A stretch of DNA of 64,000 bases from Ammoniphilus oxalaticus. GTDB taxonomy: Bacteria > Bacillota > Bacilli > Aneurinibacillales > RAOX-1. Both the position numbers and the translations under genes were made by a program. Location: NCBI RefSeq assembly GCF_003609605.1, contig NZ_MCHY01000009.1, positions 204,522 through 268,521 of the forward strand. Reading direction: 5' to 3'. Below the pieces are notes generated by a model. The model made no database searches. It worked only from the letters and a program-made list of their open reading frames with translations, and was not told the origin of the DNA. Of the stretch, positions 47,025 through 57,419 are shown piece after piece (within the stretch, counting starts at the first letter, position 1; every line of letters starts with the position of its first letter).

Positions 47025-47064
47025 AGAAAACTGTGTGAAAGGTATACTTGTCACACAGTTTCTC
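47025..47064 (-). terminator. Rho-independent terminator after ctc
   Basis: Stem GAAACTGTGTGA/TCACACAGTTTTC with loop CAAGTATACCTT, then TTTATTTTTATT on the minus strand. Confidence 0.85.
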
Positions 47065-47089
47065 CTAGTTAATTACTCTATTCAAGCTA

Positions 47090-47719
47090 CTACTCTTCTT
47101 TATTATCGGCATCTGACGCATCTGCTGCTTCGGCCGATTCTGACGCATCTTCTTCATCGACAGACTCTTGACGAGGAGCTGTGACAGATACAACCCCTTC
47201 TTCCGCTTCTTGTTGAATTTCAACCCCAGCGGGCACTTCTAAATCTTGAACAGTAATCGTATCCCCAATTTGTAAGTTGGAAATATCGACCGTTATCGAA
47301 TCTGGAAGATCAGCAGGCAAACAGCGGACCTCAACTTCCCACAATAGATGTTGTAACACACCGCCAGCTTTTGCTCCTTCAGCTTCACCCGTGAGAATCA
47401 CTGATACAGCGGCAACCATCTCTTCCGTCATATCAAGTCTTCTAAGATCAAGATGTAAAATTTCATTTCTGATTGGATGCGTTTGAATTTCAGCGATGAC
47501 AACCTTTTCTTTCGGCCCCGCTTCAATCGCTAGATCTAGGATTGCGTTTCTTCCTTCCGAACGCAATGTTTGATTTAATTGCGATTCATTTAAATGGATC
47601 ACTTCGTTATCCTTATTCATCCCGTATAATACACCTGGGACTCGTCCACTTTTCCTTAATTCATTCAAACCTGACCTCGATTTTGATTGTCTTCTTTGCG
47701 CTTCTAATAAAGCTGCCAT
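47090..47719 (-). CDS. ctc: Ribosomal protein L25/general stress protein Ctc
   Basis: 5S rRNA-binding protein of the large ribosomal subunit, the long TL5/CTC form. The 209-residue protein has the L25 beta-barrel (about residues 5-95, with SGRVPGVLYG) and a C-terminal TL5 domain (about 98-185). It ends in a very acidic, Glu/Asp/Ala-rich tail of about 25 residues. The ATG at 47719 follows AAGGTGG. In B. subtilis ctc is sigma-B-controlled; I could not identify a sigma-B promoter here. Confidence 0.95.
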   Translation of the reverse strand: MAALLEAQRRQSKSRSGLNELRKSGRVPGVLYGMNKDNEVIHLNESQLNQTLRSEGRNAILDLAIEAGPKEKVVIAEIQTHPIRNEILHLDLRRLDMTEEMVAAVSVILTGEAEGAKAGGVLQHLLWEVEVRCLPADLPDSITVDISNLQIGDTITVQDLEVPAGVEIQQEAEEGVVSVTAPRQESVDEEDASESAEAADASDADNKEE

Positions 47720-47798
47720 ATAAATATCCACCTTTCTCATACATGTTCATCTCTATATTTTCCCTCTTTATTGAGGGCTCAAACCCAAAAGTTTACTT

Positions 47799-48749
47799 TT
47801 AATCGAACAACTTACTTACAGATAATTCTTCATGAATACGAACGATCGCCTCACCAATAATAGGCGCTACAGATAATACCTTGATCTTTGGAATTAAACG
47901 ATCTCCTGATAAAGCAATCGTGTTGGTGACGACCAATTCTTCAATGCTGGAATTAGAAATTCGATCAATGGCAGGACCTGACAGCACTGGATGCGTGCAG
48001 CAAGCATATACTTTCTTTGCTCCACTCTCAATCAATGCGTTCGCCGCTAATGAGATCGTTCCCGCCGTATCGATCATATCATCGATCAGAATGGCTGTTT
48101 TCCCTTCAATATTACCTATAATATTCATTACTTCGGCAACATTGGGTTCTGGTCTACGCTTATCGATAATCGCAAGAGGGGATTCGAGACGTTCGGCCAA
48201 CTTTCTCGCCCTTGTCACTCCGCCATGGTCTGGAGAAACAACGACGACATCTTCCAATGCTTTTTCCTGGAAATAAGCGCTTAGGATCGGAATCCCAAGT
48301 AGGTGATCAACCGGGATATCAAAGAAACCTTGAATTTGGGTCGCATGTAAATCCATGGCAATGACCCGATGGACACCAGCCGTTTCCAAGAGATTTGCTA
48401 CCAATTTAGCTGTAATTGGATCGCGCGCCCGCGCTTTTCGATCTTGTCTTGCATAGCCGTAATACGGCATAACAACATTAATGCTTTTTGCCGAGGCTCT
48501 TTTTAAAGCGTCAACCATAATTAACAATTCCATTAAATTTTGGTTAACAGGGGCGCTCGTCGATTGAATGATAAACACATCAGCTCCGCGCACACTTTCA
48601 TTCAACTTAACTTGGATTTCTCCGTCACTGAAGCGAACGACTTCAGCATTTCCTAACGGCAAACCGATGTGATCGGCGATTTCCTTAGCTAATTGCGGGT
48701 TTGCATTACAAGTGAATACCTTCAGCTTTGGATCTCGATAATTGGCCAT
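47799..48749 (-). CDS. prs: Ribose-phosphate pyrophosphokinase
   Basis: Makes PRPP from ribose 5-phosphate and ATP, feeding purine, pyrimidine, NAD, histidine and tryptophan pathways. The 316-residue protein has [26 protein letters not shown] near residues 80-105 in pieces typical of the family, [18 protein letters not shown] near residue 130 and the PRPP loop [13 protein letters not shown] near residue 218. Length is normal. It starts 20 bases after glmU, as in other Bacillales. Confidence 0.98.
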   Translation of the reverse strand: MANYRDPKLKVFTCNANPQLAKEIADHIGLPLGNAEVVRFSDGEIQVKLNESVRGADVFIIQSTSAPVNQNLMELLIMVDALKRASAKSINVVMPYYGYARQDRKARARDPITAKLVANLLETAGVHRVIAMDLHATQIQGFFDIPVDHLLGIPILSAYFQEKALEDVVVVSPDHGGVTRARKLAERLESPLAIIDKRRPEPNVAEVMNIIGNIEGKTAILIDDMIDTAGTISLAANALIESGAKKVYACCTHPVLSGPAIDRISNSSIEELVVTNTIALSGDRLIPKIKVLSVAPIIGEAIVRIHEELSVSKLFD

Positions 48750-48769
48750 GATAATCTTAAACCTCCAAC

Positions 48770-50149
48770 CTATTTTTCCTTGCGAAGAAATTTTTCTGCA
48801 TAACCTTCTTTGTTTGTTTGCCTCTCTCTTGCTATAGCTAAAGCCTGTTTTGGGACGTCCTTCGTAACGGTGGAACCCGCTGCTACGTAAGCTTCATCAC
48901 CAATCGTTACTGGCGCGATTAAATTTGCGTTGCAACCAACAAAAGAACGATTCCCAATGATCGTCTTATGCTTTTCCTTGCCGTCAAAATTAACTGTAAT
49001 CGTGCCACAGCCGATATTTACGTCGTCACCTATTTCCGCATCGCCTAAATACGAAAGATGAGCAACTTTTGACCCGTTGCCTAAACGCGTGTTTTTCAGC
49101 TCTACAAAATCACCGACTCGAACACCTTCCCCCACATCGCATCCAGGACGCAAATAAGCGAAGGGACCAACATCGGCTTCCTTTCGAATGAGACTCTCTA
49201 AAACAACTGTATATCGAATTGTAATTCCATCTTCAACGGTTGTGTCGGCAAGATCCGCGTTCGGTCCAATCAAACAGTCTTCCCCAACTTGTGTATTTCC
49301 TCTTAAGAAACAACCAGGTTGGATCACAGTATCGGCCCCAATTTTGACATCTGGTTCAATATAAGTCGACAACGGATCAATGATGGTCACGCCATTTCGC
49401 ATATGAGCTTCATTAATTCTCTTTCTCATAATTTGTTCCACTTGCGAAAGCTGGACGCGATCATTAACACCCATCCCTTCCTGTGGATCTTCAGTTACAT
49501 AGGCGGATATAGTCGCTCCCTCGCCCTTCAAAATCTCAATGACATCTGTCAGGTAGTATTCCCCTTGCGCATTTTGATTGTCTACCTTTTTCAACGCTTG
49601 AAATAACTTCTCGTTATCGAAACAGAAAATTCCTGTATTAATCTCACGCGCCGTTCTTTCTTCATCCGTTGCATCTTTATGTTCCACAATTTTAGCCACA
49701 GATCCATCCGCATTACGAATAATTCTTCCGTATCCTGTCGCATCCTCTAATATAGAAGTAAGAATTGTAGCGGAAGCGCCTGTCTGGTTGTGGCGTTCCA
49801 TTAGTCGTTGTAGTGTTTCATCTGTAATTAAAGGGGTGTCCCCTGTAACAACCAATGTTGTTCCTTGCTTTCCTTCCAAATAGTCACTGCTCATCATGAC
49901 CGCATGAGCCGTTCCTAGTTGTTGCTCCTGATGAACGTATTGAACGGTTGAGCCCAACTGACTCTTTACCTGTTCAGCGCCGTGTCCAATGACCACAAAA
50001 ACCTCATCTATTAAAATATCGCCTAGGCGATCTACGATATGCTGAACCATCGGCTTTCCACAAACAGGATGCAACACCTTATACAACTTTGATTTCATTC
50101 GAGTGCCTTGGCCTGCCGCCAAAACAACCGCATATTTTTGTTGAGCCAT
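48770..50149 (-). CDS. glmU: Bifunctional UDP-N-acetylglucosamine pyrophosphorylase/glucosamine-1-phosphate acetyltransferase
   Basis: Two last steps to UDP-GlcNAc, needed for peptidoglycan and teichoic acid. The 459-residue protein has an N-terminal nucleotidyltransferase ([13 protein letters not shown] at residues 8-20) and a C-terminal left-handed beta-helix of hexapeptide repeats (from about residue 250) with the acetyltransferase segment [21 protein letters not shown]. Length is normal. A GGGGGG ribosome site precedes the ATG. Purine repressor PurR and spoVG lie upstream in the familiar order. Confidence 0.98.
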   Translation of the reverse strand: MAQQKYAVVLAAGQGTRMKSKLYKVLHPVCGKPMVQHIVDRLGDILIDEVFVVIGHGAEQVKSQLGSTVQYVHQEQQLGTAHAVMMSSDYLEGKQGTTLVVTGDTPLITDETLQRLMERHNQTGASATILTSILEDATGYGRIIRNADGSVAKIVEHKDATDEERTAREINTGIFCFDNEKLFQALKKVDNQNAQGEYYLTDVIEILKGEGATISAYVTEDPQEGMGVNDRVQLSQVEQIMRKRINEAHMRNGVTIIDPLSTYIEPDVKIGADTVIQPGCFLRGNTQVGEDCLIGPNADLADTTVEDGITIRYTVVLESLIRKEADVGPFAYLRPGCDVGEGVRVGDFVELKNTRLGNGSKVAHLSYLGDAEIGDDVNIGCGTITVNFDGKEKHKTIIGNRSFVGCNANLIAPVTIGDEAYVAAGSTVTKDVPKQALAIARERQTNKEGYAEKFLRKEK

Positions 50150-50216
50150 GGTTTCCCCCCGATATGTACGGATTTACATTGTATCAACTATGAACGCCCG
50201 ATGATACCCCATTATG

Positions 50217-50245
50217 AATATAGCTTAATCGTAAAATGATTTCAA
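50217..50245 (-). promoter_or_regulatory. Sigma-A promoter of glmU-prs
   Basis: -35 TTGAAA at 50240-50245, 17-bp spacer, -10 TATATT at 50217-50222. An extended -10 element TGATACAAT lies about 40 bases further downstream and could give a second start. Confidence 0.65.
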
Positions 50246-50281
50246 GGTATCCTAACATAATGCCTAAGCAAGGACAACCCA

Positions 50282-50320
50282 AAAGAAAGAAGACCTCTTA
50301 GCTGAGGTCTTCTTTCTTTT
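50282..50320 (-). terminator. Rho-independent terminator after spoVG
   Basis: Near-perfect stem AAAAGAAAGAAGACCTC/GAGGTCTTCTTTCTTTT, centred near 50301, with T-rich tract, 6 bases after the spoVG stop. Symmetric enough to work in both directions. Confidence 0.88.
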
Positions 50321-50325
50321 GGTCA

Positions 50326-50616
50326 TTAGGCCCCTTCTACAAGGTGCTCTTCTTCCTCCTCGAGACCAACCCGATCATATTCAGCAAGAACTGCGGCTTG
50401 GATCTTCTCACGGGTAGATGAAGAAATCGGATGCGCAATATCCCTAAATTCCCCATCTGGAGTTCGCTTACTTGGCATCGCTACAAACATTCCATTGTTA
50501 CCATCAATAACGCGAATATCATGAACGACAAACTCGTTATCAATTGTTATTGAACAAATGGCTTTCATACGTCCATCCGTGTTGACGCGGCGGAGTCTTA
50601 CATCTGTCACTTCCAT
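50326..50616 (-). CDS. spoVG: Septation/RNA-binding protein SpoVG
   Basis: Conserved nucleic-acid-binding regulator, first known from sporulation. The 96-residue protein is the typical [11 protein letters not shown] start with [11 protein letters not shown] near residue 30 and [18 protein letters not shown] near residue 47. The tail is acidic. Length is normal. Upstream is a sigma-H-type promoter, matching its well-known control in B. subtilis. Confidence 0.97.
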   Translation of the reverse strand: MEVTDVRLRRVNTDGRMKAICSITIDNEFVVHDIRVIDGNNGMFVAMPSKRTPDGEFRDIAHPISSSTREKIQAAVLAEYDRVGLEEEEEHLVEGA

Positions 50617-50660
50617 CTGTTACACCACCCTATTTCGAAGATATATGCTTGTACCCTTAA

Positions 50661-50687
50661 ATTTCGTCAAAAGGGGCAAAAAGTCCT
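50661..50687 (-). promoter_or_regulatory. Sigma-H-type promoter of spoVG
   Basis: -35 AGGACTT at 50681-50687 (AGGAWWT-like), 14-bp spacer, -10 CGAAAT at 50661-50666 (RNGAAT-like). B. subtilis spoVG is a classic sigma-H target. Confidence 0.6.
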
Positions 50688-50751
50688 TCAAAACTGGCTT
50701 AGAAACATTTAGCGATTTTTCGATCTTTTTTGACAAAAACCGCGTCACTGC

Positions 50752-51123
50752 CTACAAAATGGAAATCACATCAATCTCTACTGCCACGTCTCTTGGCAAT
50801 CTAGCCGCTTCAACCGTTGATCTCGCAGGCTTATGGGAGGAAAAATAACTTCCATACACTTCATTTACCGCTGTAAATTGATCCATATCCTTCAAGAATA
50901 CCGTTGTTTTCACTACTTTATCCAAACTGCTCCCAGCTTCTTCAAGGACAGCCTTAATATTCGAGAACACTTGATGCGTTTGCTCCTCAATTGAACCCGT
51001 CACTAGCGAGCCATCCGCTTTTAAAGGGATATTTCCGGACACAAACACAAATCCGCCTGCTTTCATTGCTTGTGAATACGGACCAATCGCTTGCGGCGCC
51101 TTATTAGTCTGAACAATTTCCAT
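50752..51123 (-). CDS. ridA: RidA family reactive intermediate/imine deaminase (YabJ)
   Basis: Hydrolyses reactive enamines and imines from PLP enzymes. The 123-residue protein has the family segments [11 protein letters not shown] near residue 10, VFVSGNIPL near residue 26 and the catalytic arginine in [11 protein letters not shown] near residue 102. Length is normal. The ATG at 51123 follows AGGAAGGTGG. Its pairing with purR (16 bases apart) is conserved; in B. subtilis YabJ is needed for purR-mediated control. Confidence 0.95.
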   Translation of the reverse strand: MEIVQTNKAPQAIGPYSQAMKAGGFVFVSGNIPLKADGSLVTGSIEEQTHQVFSNIKAVLEEAGSSLDKVVKTTVFLKDMDQFTAVNEVYGSYFSSHKPARSTVEAARLPRDVAVEIDVISIL

Positions 51124-51139
51124 ATAATTAACCACCTTC

Positions 51140-51973
51140 CTAATGACACATTTGAGATAAAAAATTACCTGGATTTACTTTTATTTCCCTATTCCTCGCA
51201 TCGAGATGGGCGATCTTAGCTAAAGAAACATAATCATCGATTAGTCTTTCTTCTACATCGGCAGCCTCCGCTAATACACCTAACCCAACTACTTTAGCGT
51301 TGAATTCTTTGAGCAAATCAATCATACCGCGCGCTGTCCCGCCAGCCTTCATGAAATCATCGATAATGAGCACTTTTGACTTCTCAGGCATCACCCTTCT
51401 CGCTAGGGACATCGTCTGAATTCGCTTGCTAGAGCCCGATACGTAGTTAATGCTAACAACAGAGCCCTCCGTCACTTTACTGTCACGTCGAACGATAACA
51501 ACGGGCGTATTTAAATAATTCGCAGTCGCATAAGCCAACGGAATTCCTTTTGTCTCCACCGTCATCACCACATCGATCTCTCGCTCAGCAAATACAGTCG
51601 CCATTATCTTTCCTATTTTATTAAGCGTTTCAGGATTTCCAAGAATATCGGACATATATAAGTAGCCACCCGGCAACAATCGTTCGGATTTCTCGAGAGC
51701 GACACAAATTTCCTGGACCACAGTTTCGGCCAATTCTCGTTTTAATAAAGGAATATACTTTACTCCGCCCGCTGCCCCAGCTACCGTTTTCAATAAGCCG
51801 CTTCCTTTATATTCGAAGAGTTCCTTAATGATAGAGAGATCTTCGCTAATCGAGGATTTCGCCGAACCAAACTGCTCCGCAAATAAAGTTAACGGGATTA
51901 ATTTATAAGGATGCTCTAGCAGATGCTGAGTCATATCAACCAGGCGAGAGCTCCTTCTTAACTTCCTTCCCAT
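51140..51973 (-). CDS. purR: Purine operon repressor PurR
   Basis: Represses purine genes when PRPP is low. The 277-residue protein has an N-terminal winged helix-turn-helix ([18 protein letters not shown], then [19 protein letters not shown]) and a C-terminal phosphoribosyltransferase-like domain with the PRPP loop [16 protein letters not shown] near residue 200. The ATG at 51973 follows GGAGG and gives a start like known PurR; an in-frame ATG at 52060 would overlap ispE and add 29 residues of no homology. Confidence 0.96.
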   Translation of the reverse strand: MGRKLRRSSRLVDMTQHLLEHPYKLIPLTLFAEQFGSAKSSISEDLSIIKELFEYKGSGLLKTVAGAAGGVKYIPLLKRELAETVVQEICVALEKSERLLPGGYLYMSDILGNPETLNKIGKIMATVFAEREIDVVMTVETKGIPLAYATANYLNTPVVIVRRDSKVTEGSVVSINYVSGSSKRIQTMSLARRVMPEKSKVLIIDDFMKAGGTARGMIDLLKEFNAKVVGLGVLAEAADVEERLIDDYVSLAKIAHLDARNREIKVNPGNFLSQMCH

Positions 51974-52013
51974 GTAAGCCGCCTCCATTAACCGAATGTT
52001 AAGATCAAATATA

Positions 52014-52910
52014 TCATTTTTGTACGGTTTTTGGCAAGCCAGCATAAGACCTTTCACCAATTATTCGAACGGCGTAAACATCACTGCAAAAGCCACGCAA
52101 TCCATTGTATATCCGTCCAACCCGGGATTCCTTATCGACCAGACAAAACACCGTTGGACCGCTGCCTGACATTAAAGACGCATCAGCCCCGAATCTCAGC
52201 ATTTGCTCCTTAATCTTTCTAACTTCAGGGTACAAGGATAACGTGACCGTTTCCAAATGATTTCCCAACGACTTGTATACCTCGTTATAATCACGATTGT
52301 TAATTGCATCGATCATTCGTTCGGACCTACGCGGATAGGCTGTAATCTCGCCCATTTTTGTCTTTCCATATATTTCTGAAGTAGAAACAGCGATCGGAGG
52401 TTTCGCCAACACAACCCAAGCTGGCGGAGGTGAAGGCAATGTTGTAATTTGTTCACCTCTTCCTTGCGCTAATGCGGTACCCCCATATACGCAGAAAGCC
52501 ACGTCGGAACCAACTTTAGACCCGATTTCAGCCATTTCCTGCACAGATAAACCGAGTTGCCATAAATTATTTAAACCGCGTATAGCGGCCGCCGCATCCG
52601 CGCTCCCCCCAGCCAATCCAGCCGCAATCGGAATCCTTTTATGTATATAAAAGTGGACACCCTGTTTAATTCCTAATTTATCCTTGATGATCTTTGCTAC
52701 TTGGTAGACAAGGTTTTTTTCTCCAAGCGGCACAAAATACGCTGAACAATCAATCGTAATCTGATCATCTTCACGGGGATAGATATCAATCCGATCCGCT
52801 AAATCAATGGTGGTCATTACCATCTCGACTTCATGGTAACCGTCGGCCCGTTTTCCGACAACATCGAGTGTTAGATTTATCTTTGCTGGCGCTTTAACCG
52901 ATATCCTCAT
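52014..52910 (-). CDS. ispE: 4-diphosphocytidyl-2-C-methyl-D-erythritol kinase
   Basis: Fourth MEP-pathway enzyme, a GHMP kinase. The 298-residue protein begins [23 protein letters not shown], has the ATP loop [15 protein letters not shown] near residue 93 and the motif [13 protein letters not shown] near residue 248. Length is slightly longer than usual (about 285-290). It is followed by purR after 40 bases. It completes the IspD-IspF-IspE group of this window, split over two places. Confidence 0.97.
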   Translation of the reverse strand: MRISVKAPAKINLTLDVVGKRADGYHEVEMVMTTIDLADRIDIYPREDDQITIDCSAYFVPLGEKNLVYQVAKIIKDKLGIKQGVHFYIHKRIPIAAGLAGGSADAAAAIRGLNNLWQLGLSVQEMAEIGSKVGSDVAFCVYGGTALAQGRGEQITTLPSPPPAWVVLAKPPIAVSTSEIYGKTKMGEITAYPRRSERMIDAINNRDYNEVYKSLGNHLETVTLSLYPEVRKIKEQMLRFGADASLMSGSGPTVFCLVDKESRVGRIYNGLRGFCSDVYAVRIIGERSYAGLPKTVQK

Positions 52911-52983
52911 TGTTTTTCACCCGCTCATCAAACAAATATATGTCATTATATTAGCATTACTTTTTCCAAGATGCCAACATCCC

Positions 52984-53030
52984 CTAAAAAAAGAAACTGA
53001 AGCAGCCCAATAGGACCCTCCAGTTTCTTA
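52984..53030 (-). terminator. Rho-independent terminator after sspF
   Basis: Stem AAGAAACTG / CAGTTTCTT with inner pairs and a large loop, followed on the minus strand by TTTTTTT at 52984-52990. Confidence 0.82.
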
Positions 53031-53044
53031 GGTAGGGAGCATAA

Positions 53045-53230
53045 CTATTTTGATTGAGATTCATTGGCTAACGTTTGTTCAGCAATTTCAATGGCGCGTT
53101 TGACCAGGTTACCCGCATCTCTAGTCGTGATTCCACCCCAACCTTCACTTTTGACGGTGTCGTAAAACCCTAGATCCTTGGCTAACTCCATTTTAAACTG
53201 CTCCGACATGATCCCGCGTCTGCGACTCAT
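53045..53230 (-). CDS. sspF: Small acid-soluble spore protein, alpha/beta-type relative SspF
   Basis: DNA-coating protein of the spore core. The 61-residue protein closely follows Ssp[21 protein letters not shown], then [26 protein letters not shown]. The ATG at 53230 follows AAGGAGG at ideal spacing; a longer start at 53251 is not needed. A sigma-G-type promoter lies upstream and a terminator downstream, so it is its own unit. Some Bacillus relatives name it sspF (0.3 kb gene). Confidence 0.95.
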   Translation of the reverse strand: MSRRRGIMSEQFKMELAKDLGFYDTVKSEGWGGITTRDAGNLVKRAIEIAEQTLANESQSK

Positions 53231-53266
53231 GGGTAGCCTCCTTTTTATCATCAGTTTTCTCCCAAC

Positions 53267-53289
53267 GCTGGTTAGTATGTGTAACCAGC
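53267..53289 (-). promoter_or_regulatory. Inverted repeat around the sspF -10 box
   Basis: Perfect arms GCTGGTT (53267-53273) and AACCAGC (53283-53289), nine bases apart, with the sigma-G -10 between them. It could be an operator or a hairpin in the DNA. SpoVT is a possible binder, but this is only a guess. Confidence 0.45.
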
Positions 53290-53302
53290 ATGATCGTTAT
53301 GT
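53273..53302 (-). promoter_or_regulatory. Sigma-G-type promoter of sspF
   Basis: -35 ACATA at 53298-53302 (GHATR with one mismatch), 18-bp spacer, -10 CATACTA at 53273-53279 (perfect CATNHTA). Confidence 0.72.
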
Positions 53303-53329
53303 TCTTATGTATTATCCAATATATAGCGC

Positions 53330-53365
53330 AAAATAAAAATCAGTAGAACGTTGGGTTCTACTGAT
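53330..53365 (-). terminator. Rho-independent terminator overlapping the veg stop
   Basis: Perfect 11-bp stem ATCAGTAGAAC/GTTCTACTGAT (53339-53365) with loop CCAAC, followed on the minus strand by TTTTATTTT. The veg stop codon is inside the arm. Confidence 0.88.
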
Positions 53366-53636
53366 CGAATGTTATTTCAAATTCATCACTTTCATCGGGA
53401 CAAACAGTTAGCATCACTGTTTCTGTTAGTACATCTGCATAACTGTATGAAACACGTTCAAAGGAATGAAGATCTTCGTCCAATTTTACAATAAAAATAG
53501 AGGGATAGGTTGATTCAAGAATACCTGTCCTTTCTACTGTCTTACGTCGACCTCGATTTGCCTTGAGCACAATCCGTTCACCAAGATGGGAATCCAAGAC
53601 ACGCTTAATATCCATTAAAGTATTATTGTTTGCCAT
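53358..53636 (-). CDS. veg: Veg protein, biofilm-related regulator
   Basis: The 92-residue protein matches Veg: [20 protein letters not shown], then [20 protein letters not shown] and [16 protein letters not shown]. In B. subtilis Veg is made at high level from one of the strongest known promoters and stimulates biofilm gene expression via SinR; its biochemical role is not settled. The ATG at 53636 has GAGGTGG upstream. Two strong promoters lie in tandem before it. Confidence 0.95.
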   Translation of the reverse strand: MANNNTLMDIKRVLDSHLGERIVLKANRGRRKTVERTGILESTYPSIFIVKLDEDLHSFERVSYSYADVLTETVMLTVCPDESDEFEITFDQ

Positions 53637-53662
53637 GTATATGACCACCTCACTTATGTATG

Positions 53663-53691
53663 ATTATAACACATCGCATTTATTATGTCAA
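53663..53691 (-). promoter_or_regulatory. veg promoter P1, perfect consensus
   Basis: -35 TTGACA at 53686-53691, 17-bp spacer, -10 TATAAT at 53663-53668. Confidence 0.93.
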
Positions 53692-53702
53692 ATAAATTTT
53701 TA

Positions 53703-53732
53703 ATTATATCAACTTCTTTAACGATCTGTCAA
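53703..53732 (-). promoter_or_regulatory. veg promoter P2, perfect hexamers, 18-bp spacer
   Basis: -35 TTGACA at 53727-53732 and -10 TATAAT at 53703-53708, spacer 18 bp. Its -10 ends 11 bases upstream of the P1 -35, so two polymerases could not bind together. Confidence 0.85.
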
Positions 53733-53755
53733 TGACAATTGTATTACAACTTTCA

Positions 53756-53787
53756 ACAAAAAAACCCATTCATAAGAGTGGGTTTTT
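53756..53787 (-). terminator. Rho-independent terminator after yabG
   Basis: Stem AAAAACCCA/TGGGTTTTT around CTCTTATGAA, T-run on the minus strand at 53756-53763, 16 bases after the yabG stop. Confidence 0.85.
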
Positions 53788-53802
53788 AAACTTTCCTTTA
53801 TT

Positions 53803-54699
53803 TTACCTATTTTGCTTCCGCATATGGTCCGTAATCGGCAATCCTAAGCGAAACGTTCCAAAGGTTTCAATCCCACCTAACCCATCGATTCCTGTTATTG
53901 TGTTTTTTGCCAATTCAAAAACGTTAATCGTCTCTCGAATCGAAGTAAAGGCTACCTTCTCAACAATATAAACAGGATCTAACGTATGGATATTTATTCG
54001 TTTGGGTGAGCTCGCGAAATTAGCCCCGGCTTTTAGTAAACTTTCAAACTTTGACTGACAGGCTCCGGCAAAAATAATAAGCCGATCTTTATCAGGTTCA
54101 TAATTTCGGGCCTCGATTACCGCTTGTACAAAGTGTCGTGAGTTTCGGTACGAATCTAATGAATCCTCTTCCCCGCCTGCTTGTTTTCGATACGCATCAT
54201 GCCCCGTAATGACCAACGCGCTCGGTTGATGCTGCTTAAGAAGCTTGCCGATTTGACGCGGCATCTCACTCTCAACCATGTGAACTCCTTTGACCGGAAC
54301 GCCCAGCTCCTGATAAACAGATAGACAGCGCTCTAAATATCTACTGTCCCCATCAAGATGCAGCACCGAACCAGGGATTTCAAAGGAAAGTGACTGCTCA
54401 TCTTCTTCCCGACTGACATAGCCTGCTTGCAGCCAGTGATTTTTTTCACGCATTAATCTTCGTTCCTGTTGAATTAGGCGCAGCGACTCTCGGTTACGAC
54501 TGTCACTCTTCTCCTTTTCCAAACGCAACCGTTCGGAGTTGATTTTTATGACATCATCTAACGGCGCATCTGCTACCAAACGGACATCTAAACCTTGCAG
54601 TGTAGCTGTTTTTTTCTCTTTGTTAATACTCAACACCATAAAAACGATATCATTGCCATAGGACTTCCTTGTCACCGTGTCCCCCACGCGTATTGACAT
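53803..54699 (-). CDS. yabG: Sporulation-specific protease YabG
   Basis: Mother-cell cysteine protease that processes spore coat proteins. The 298-residue protein begins SIRVGDTVTRKSYGNDIVFMV, and contains ALVITGHDAYRKQ near residue 160, SYRNSRHFVQAV near residue 185 and FAGACQSKFE near residue 215, where the His and Cys are candidates for the catalytic pair. Length matches the family. An AAGGAGG site precedes the ATG. In B. subtilis it is sigma-K-dependent; I did not find a convincing promoter here. Confidence 0.94.
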   Translation of the reverse strand: MSIRVGDTVTRKSYGNDIVFMVLSINKEKKTATLQGLDVRLVADAPLDDVIKINSERLRLEKEKSDSRNRESLRLIQQERRLMREKNHWLQAGYVSREEDEQSLSFEIPGSVLHLDGDSRYLERCLSVYQELGVPVKGVHMVESEMPRQIGKLLKQHQPSALVITGHDAYRKQAGGEEDSLDSYRNSRHFVQAVIEARNYEPDKDRLIIFAGACQSKFESLLKAGANFASSPKRINIHTLDPVYIVEKVAFTSIRETINVFELAKNTITGIDGLGGIETFGTFRLGLPITDHMRKQNR

Positions 54700-54755
54700 A
54701 AAAACCCTCCTCCTTGCTACTGTATGTCAGGCAAAGAAAAGGGTGTATGTCTTAT

Positions 54756-56191
<1,436 letters not shown>

Positions 56192-56210
56192 TCATCTTAC
56201 TCCTATGCAG

Positions 56211-56242
56211 TAAAAAGCTGTGTTTCAAAGAAACACAGCTTA
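56211..56242 (-). terminator. Rho-independent terminator after yabE
   Basis: Perfect stem AAGCTGTGTTTC/GAAACACAGCTT with loop TTT, then TTTACT on the minus strand. It separates yabE from rnmV-rsmA, so those need read-through or a promoter within this gap. Confidence 0.8.
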
Positions 56243-56251
56243 TGTTTACAT

Positions 56252-57298
56252 TTATTGTGGTTTGTTTTTACCAATCACATACACGGCCTTACTTCTACGC
56301 ATACCGAAATTCCTAGCTTGCTGGTCATTTTCAAAATAAACATCAATTTTATTTCCCTTGACCGCCCCGCCTGTATCTTCCGCCCTGCGATAACCAATTC
56401 CCTCAATATAGACCCAAGTGCCCATCGGAATTACACTTGGATCGACCGCAACGGTACGACCCTCTTGCGCTCGTTTACCTGACGCGGTAATCGCGTAAGC
56501 CGGATGATTCGCATCTTTCCCAGTATGGGCTGCCCCGGCTGCATAGGCCGTAAGCGTCACATTATTAATTACCCGCCTCGGTGTGAAACTCGCCCCACCC
56601 CGTGACACGGTAACCAACGCTCCAATGGCAACAACACGATCCTGCGTTGGCTCAATCACTTTTGTCCCAACTAACTGTCGGGATTTTTCCACACCATTTT
56701 CAAAGACAACTTCGTATTGTTGCAACGCTTTGCCAGGCTGACCCTCTTGAATGACTTTCCGCTCTCCTTCAGCTAACAATAAATCCTTCCTACTCACTTC
56801 ATTAAACGGAATTTGTTCCTCTTTTTCCTCTATCTTTTTCTCAACTCGCGTTATATAAATCGTTCCATCAGCTGACACTTCATCAGATAACGACGGATGA
56901 ACACGATCAAATTCCCCCAATACAATTTGTTCATCCGCCAAGATAGCTTGTACCTTTTTTCGGTTCGTTGTGACAACCTTTTGTTGCCCCGCTTCCAAAA
57001 TCTCAACTTGCCATTTTTGCGTATATGTGACTTTCAGTCCATTCTTAATCTTTTGGTCTAACTCAGGATAGACTTCGTCAAAAGAACTGACTTGCTCATT
57101 TTGTTCTTGTAAAAACTGGGCAACTGTTTTTGCCTTTGTTTTTACTGTTAAGCTTTCGCTGTTACGAACGAATTCCACCTTTTTGGGTTGACTTACTTGA
57201 TATACCCAGATAAAAGCTCCTGTAATTAAAAGAGCGATCAAGATTCCGCCAACTAAAAGACGATTCCTTGAACTCTGGACATCATTTTCTGGATTCAT
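56252..57298 (-). CDS. yabE: Cell-wall-associated 3D-domain protein (YabE, Rpf-like)
   Basis: Exported protein with predicted peptidoglycan-cleaving activity, related in fold to resuscitation-promoting factors. The 348-residue protein has a signal anchor (residues 15-35), two DUF348 repeats (about 40-90 and 95-150), a G5 domain (about 155-235) and a C-terminal 3D domain with AVDPSVIPMGTWVYIEG near residue 285 and ending DVYFEND. The three conserved aspartates of the 3D domain are visible. It has its own strong promoter and a terminator. Confidence 0.93.
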   Translation of the reverse strand: MNPENDVQSSRNRLLVGGILIALLITGAFIWVYQVSQPKKVEFVRNSESLTVKTKAKTVAQFLQEQNEQVSSFDEVYPELDQKIKNGLKVTYTQKWQVEILEAGQQKVVTTNRKKVQAILADEQIVLGEFDRVHPSLSDEVSADGTIYITRVEKKIEEKEEQIPFNEVSRKDLLLAEGERKVIQEGQPGKALQQYEVVFENGVEKSRQLVGTKVIEPTQDRVVAIGALVTVSRGGASFTPRRVINNVTLTAYAAGAAHTGKDANHPAYAITASGKRAQEGRTVAVDPSVIPMGTWVYIEGIGYRRAEDTGGAVKGNKIDVYFENDQQARNFGMRRSKAVYVIGKNKPQ

Positions 57299-57330
57299 TT
57301 TCCATTTTTCCTCCTCTTTAAACTGTGAAC

Positions 57331-57359
57331 ATTGTATGAGACGCTCAATTTTTTGTCAA
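57331..57359 (-). promoter_or_regulatory. Sigma-A promoter of yabE
   Basis: -35 TTGACA at 57354-57359, 17-bp spacer, -10 TACAAT at 57331-57336. Confidence 0.88.
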
Positions 57360-57419
57360 ATAGTCTGTTCGTTAAACAGAGAAGGGGAAAAATTACACGA
57401 ATCCGCAAAGTCAAGCCTG

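Noticed and set aside
51974..52060. Longer PurR beginning at 52060
   Set aside because: The extra 29 residues overlap ispE and are unlike known PurR; a good ribosome site sits before the ATG at 51973.
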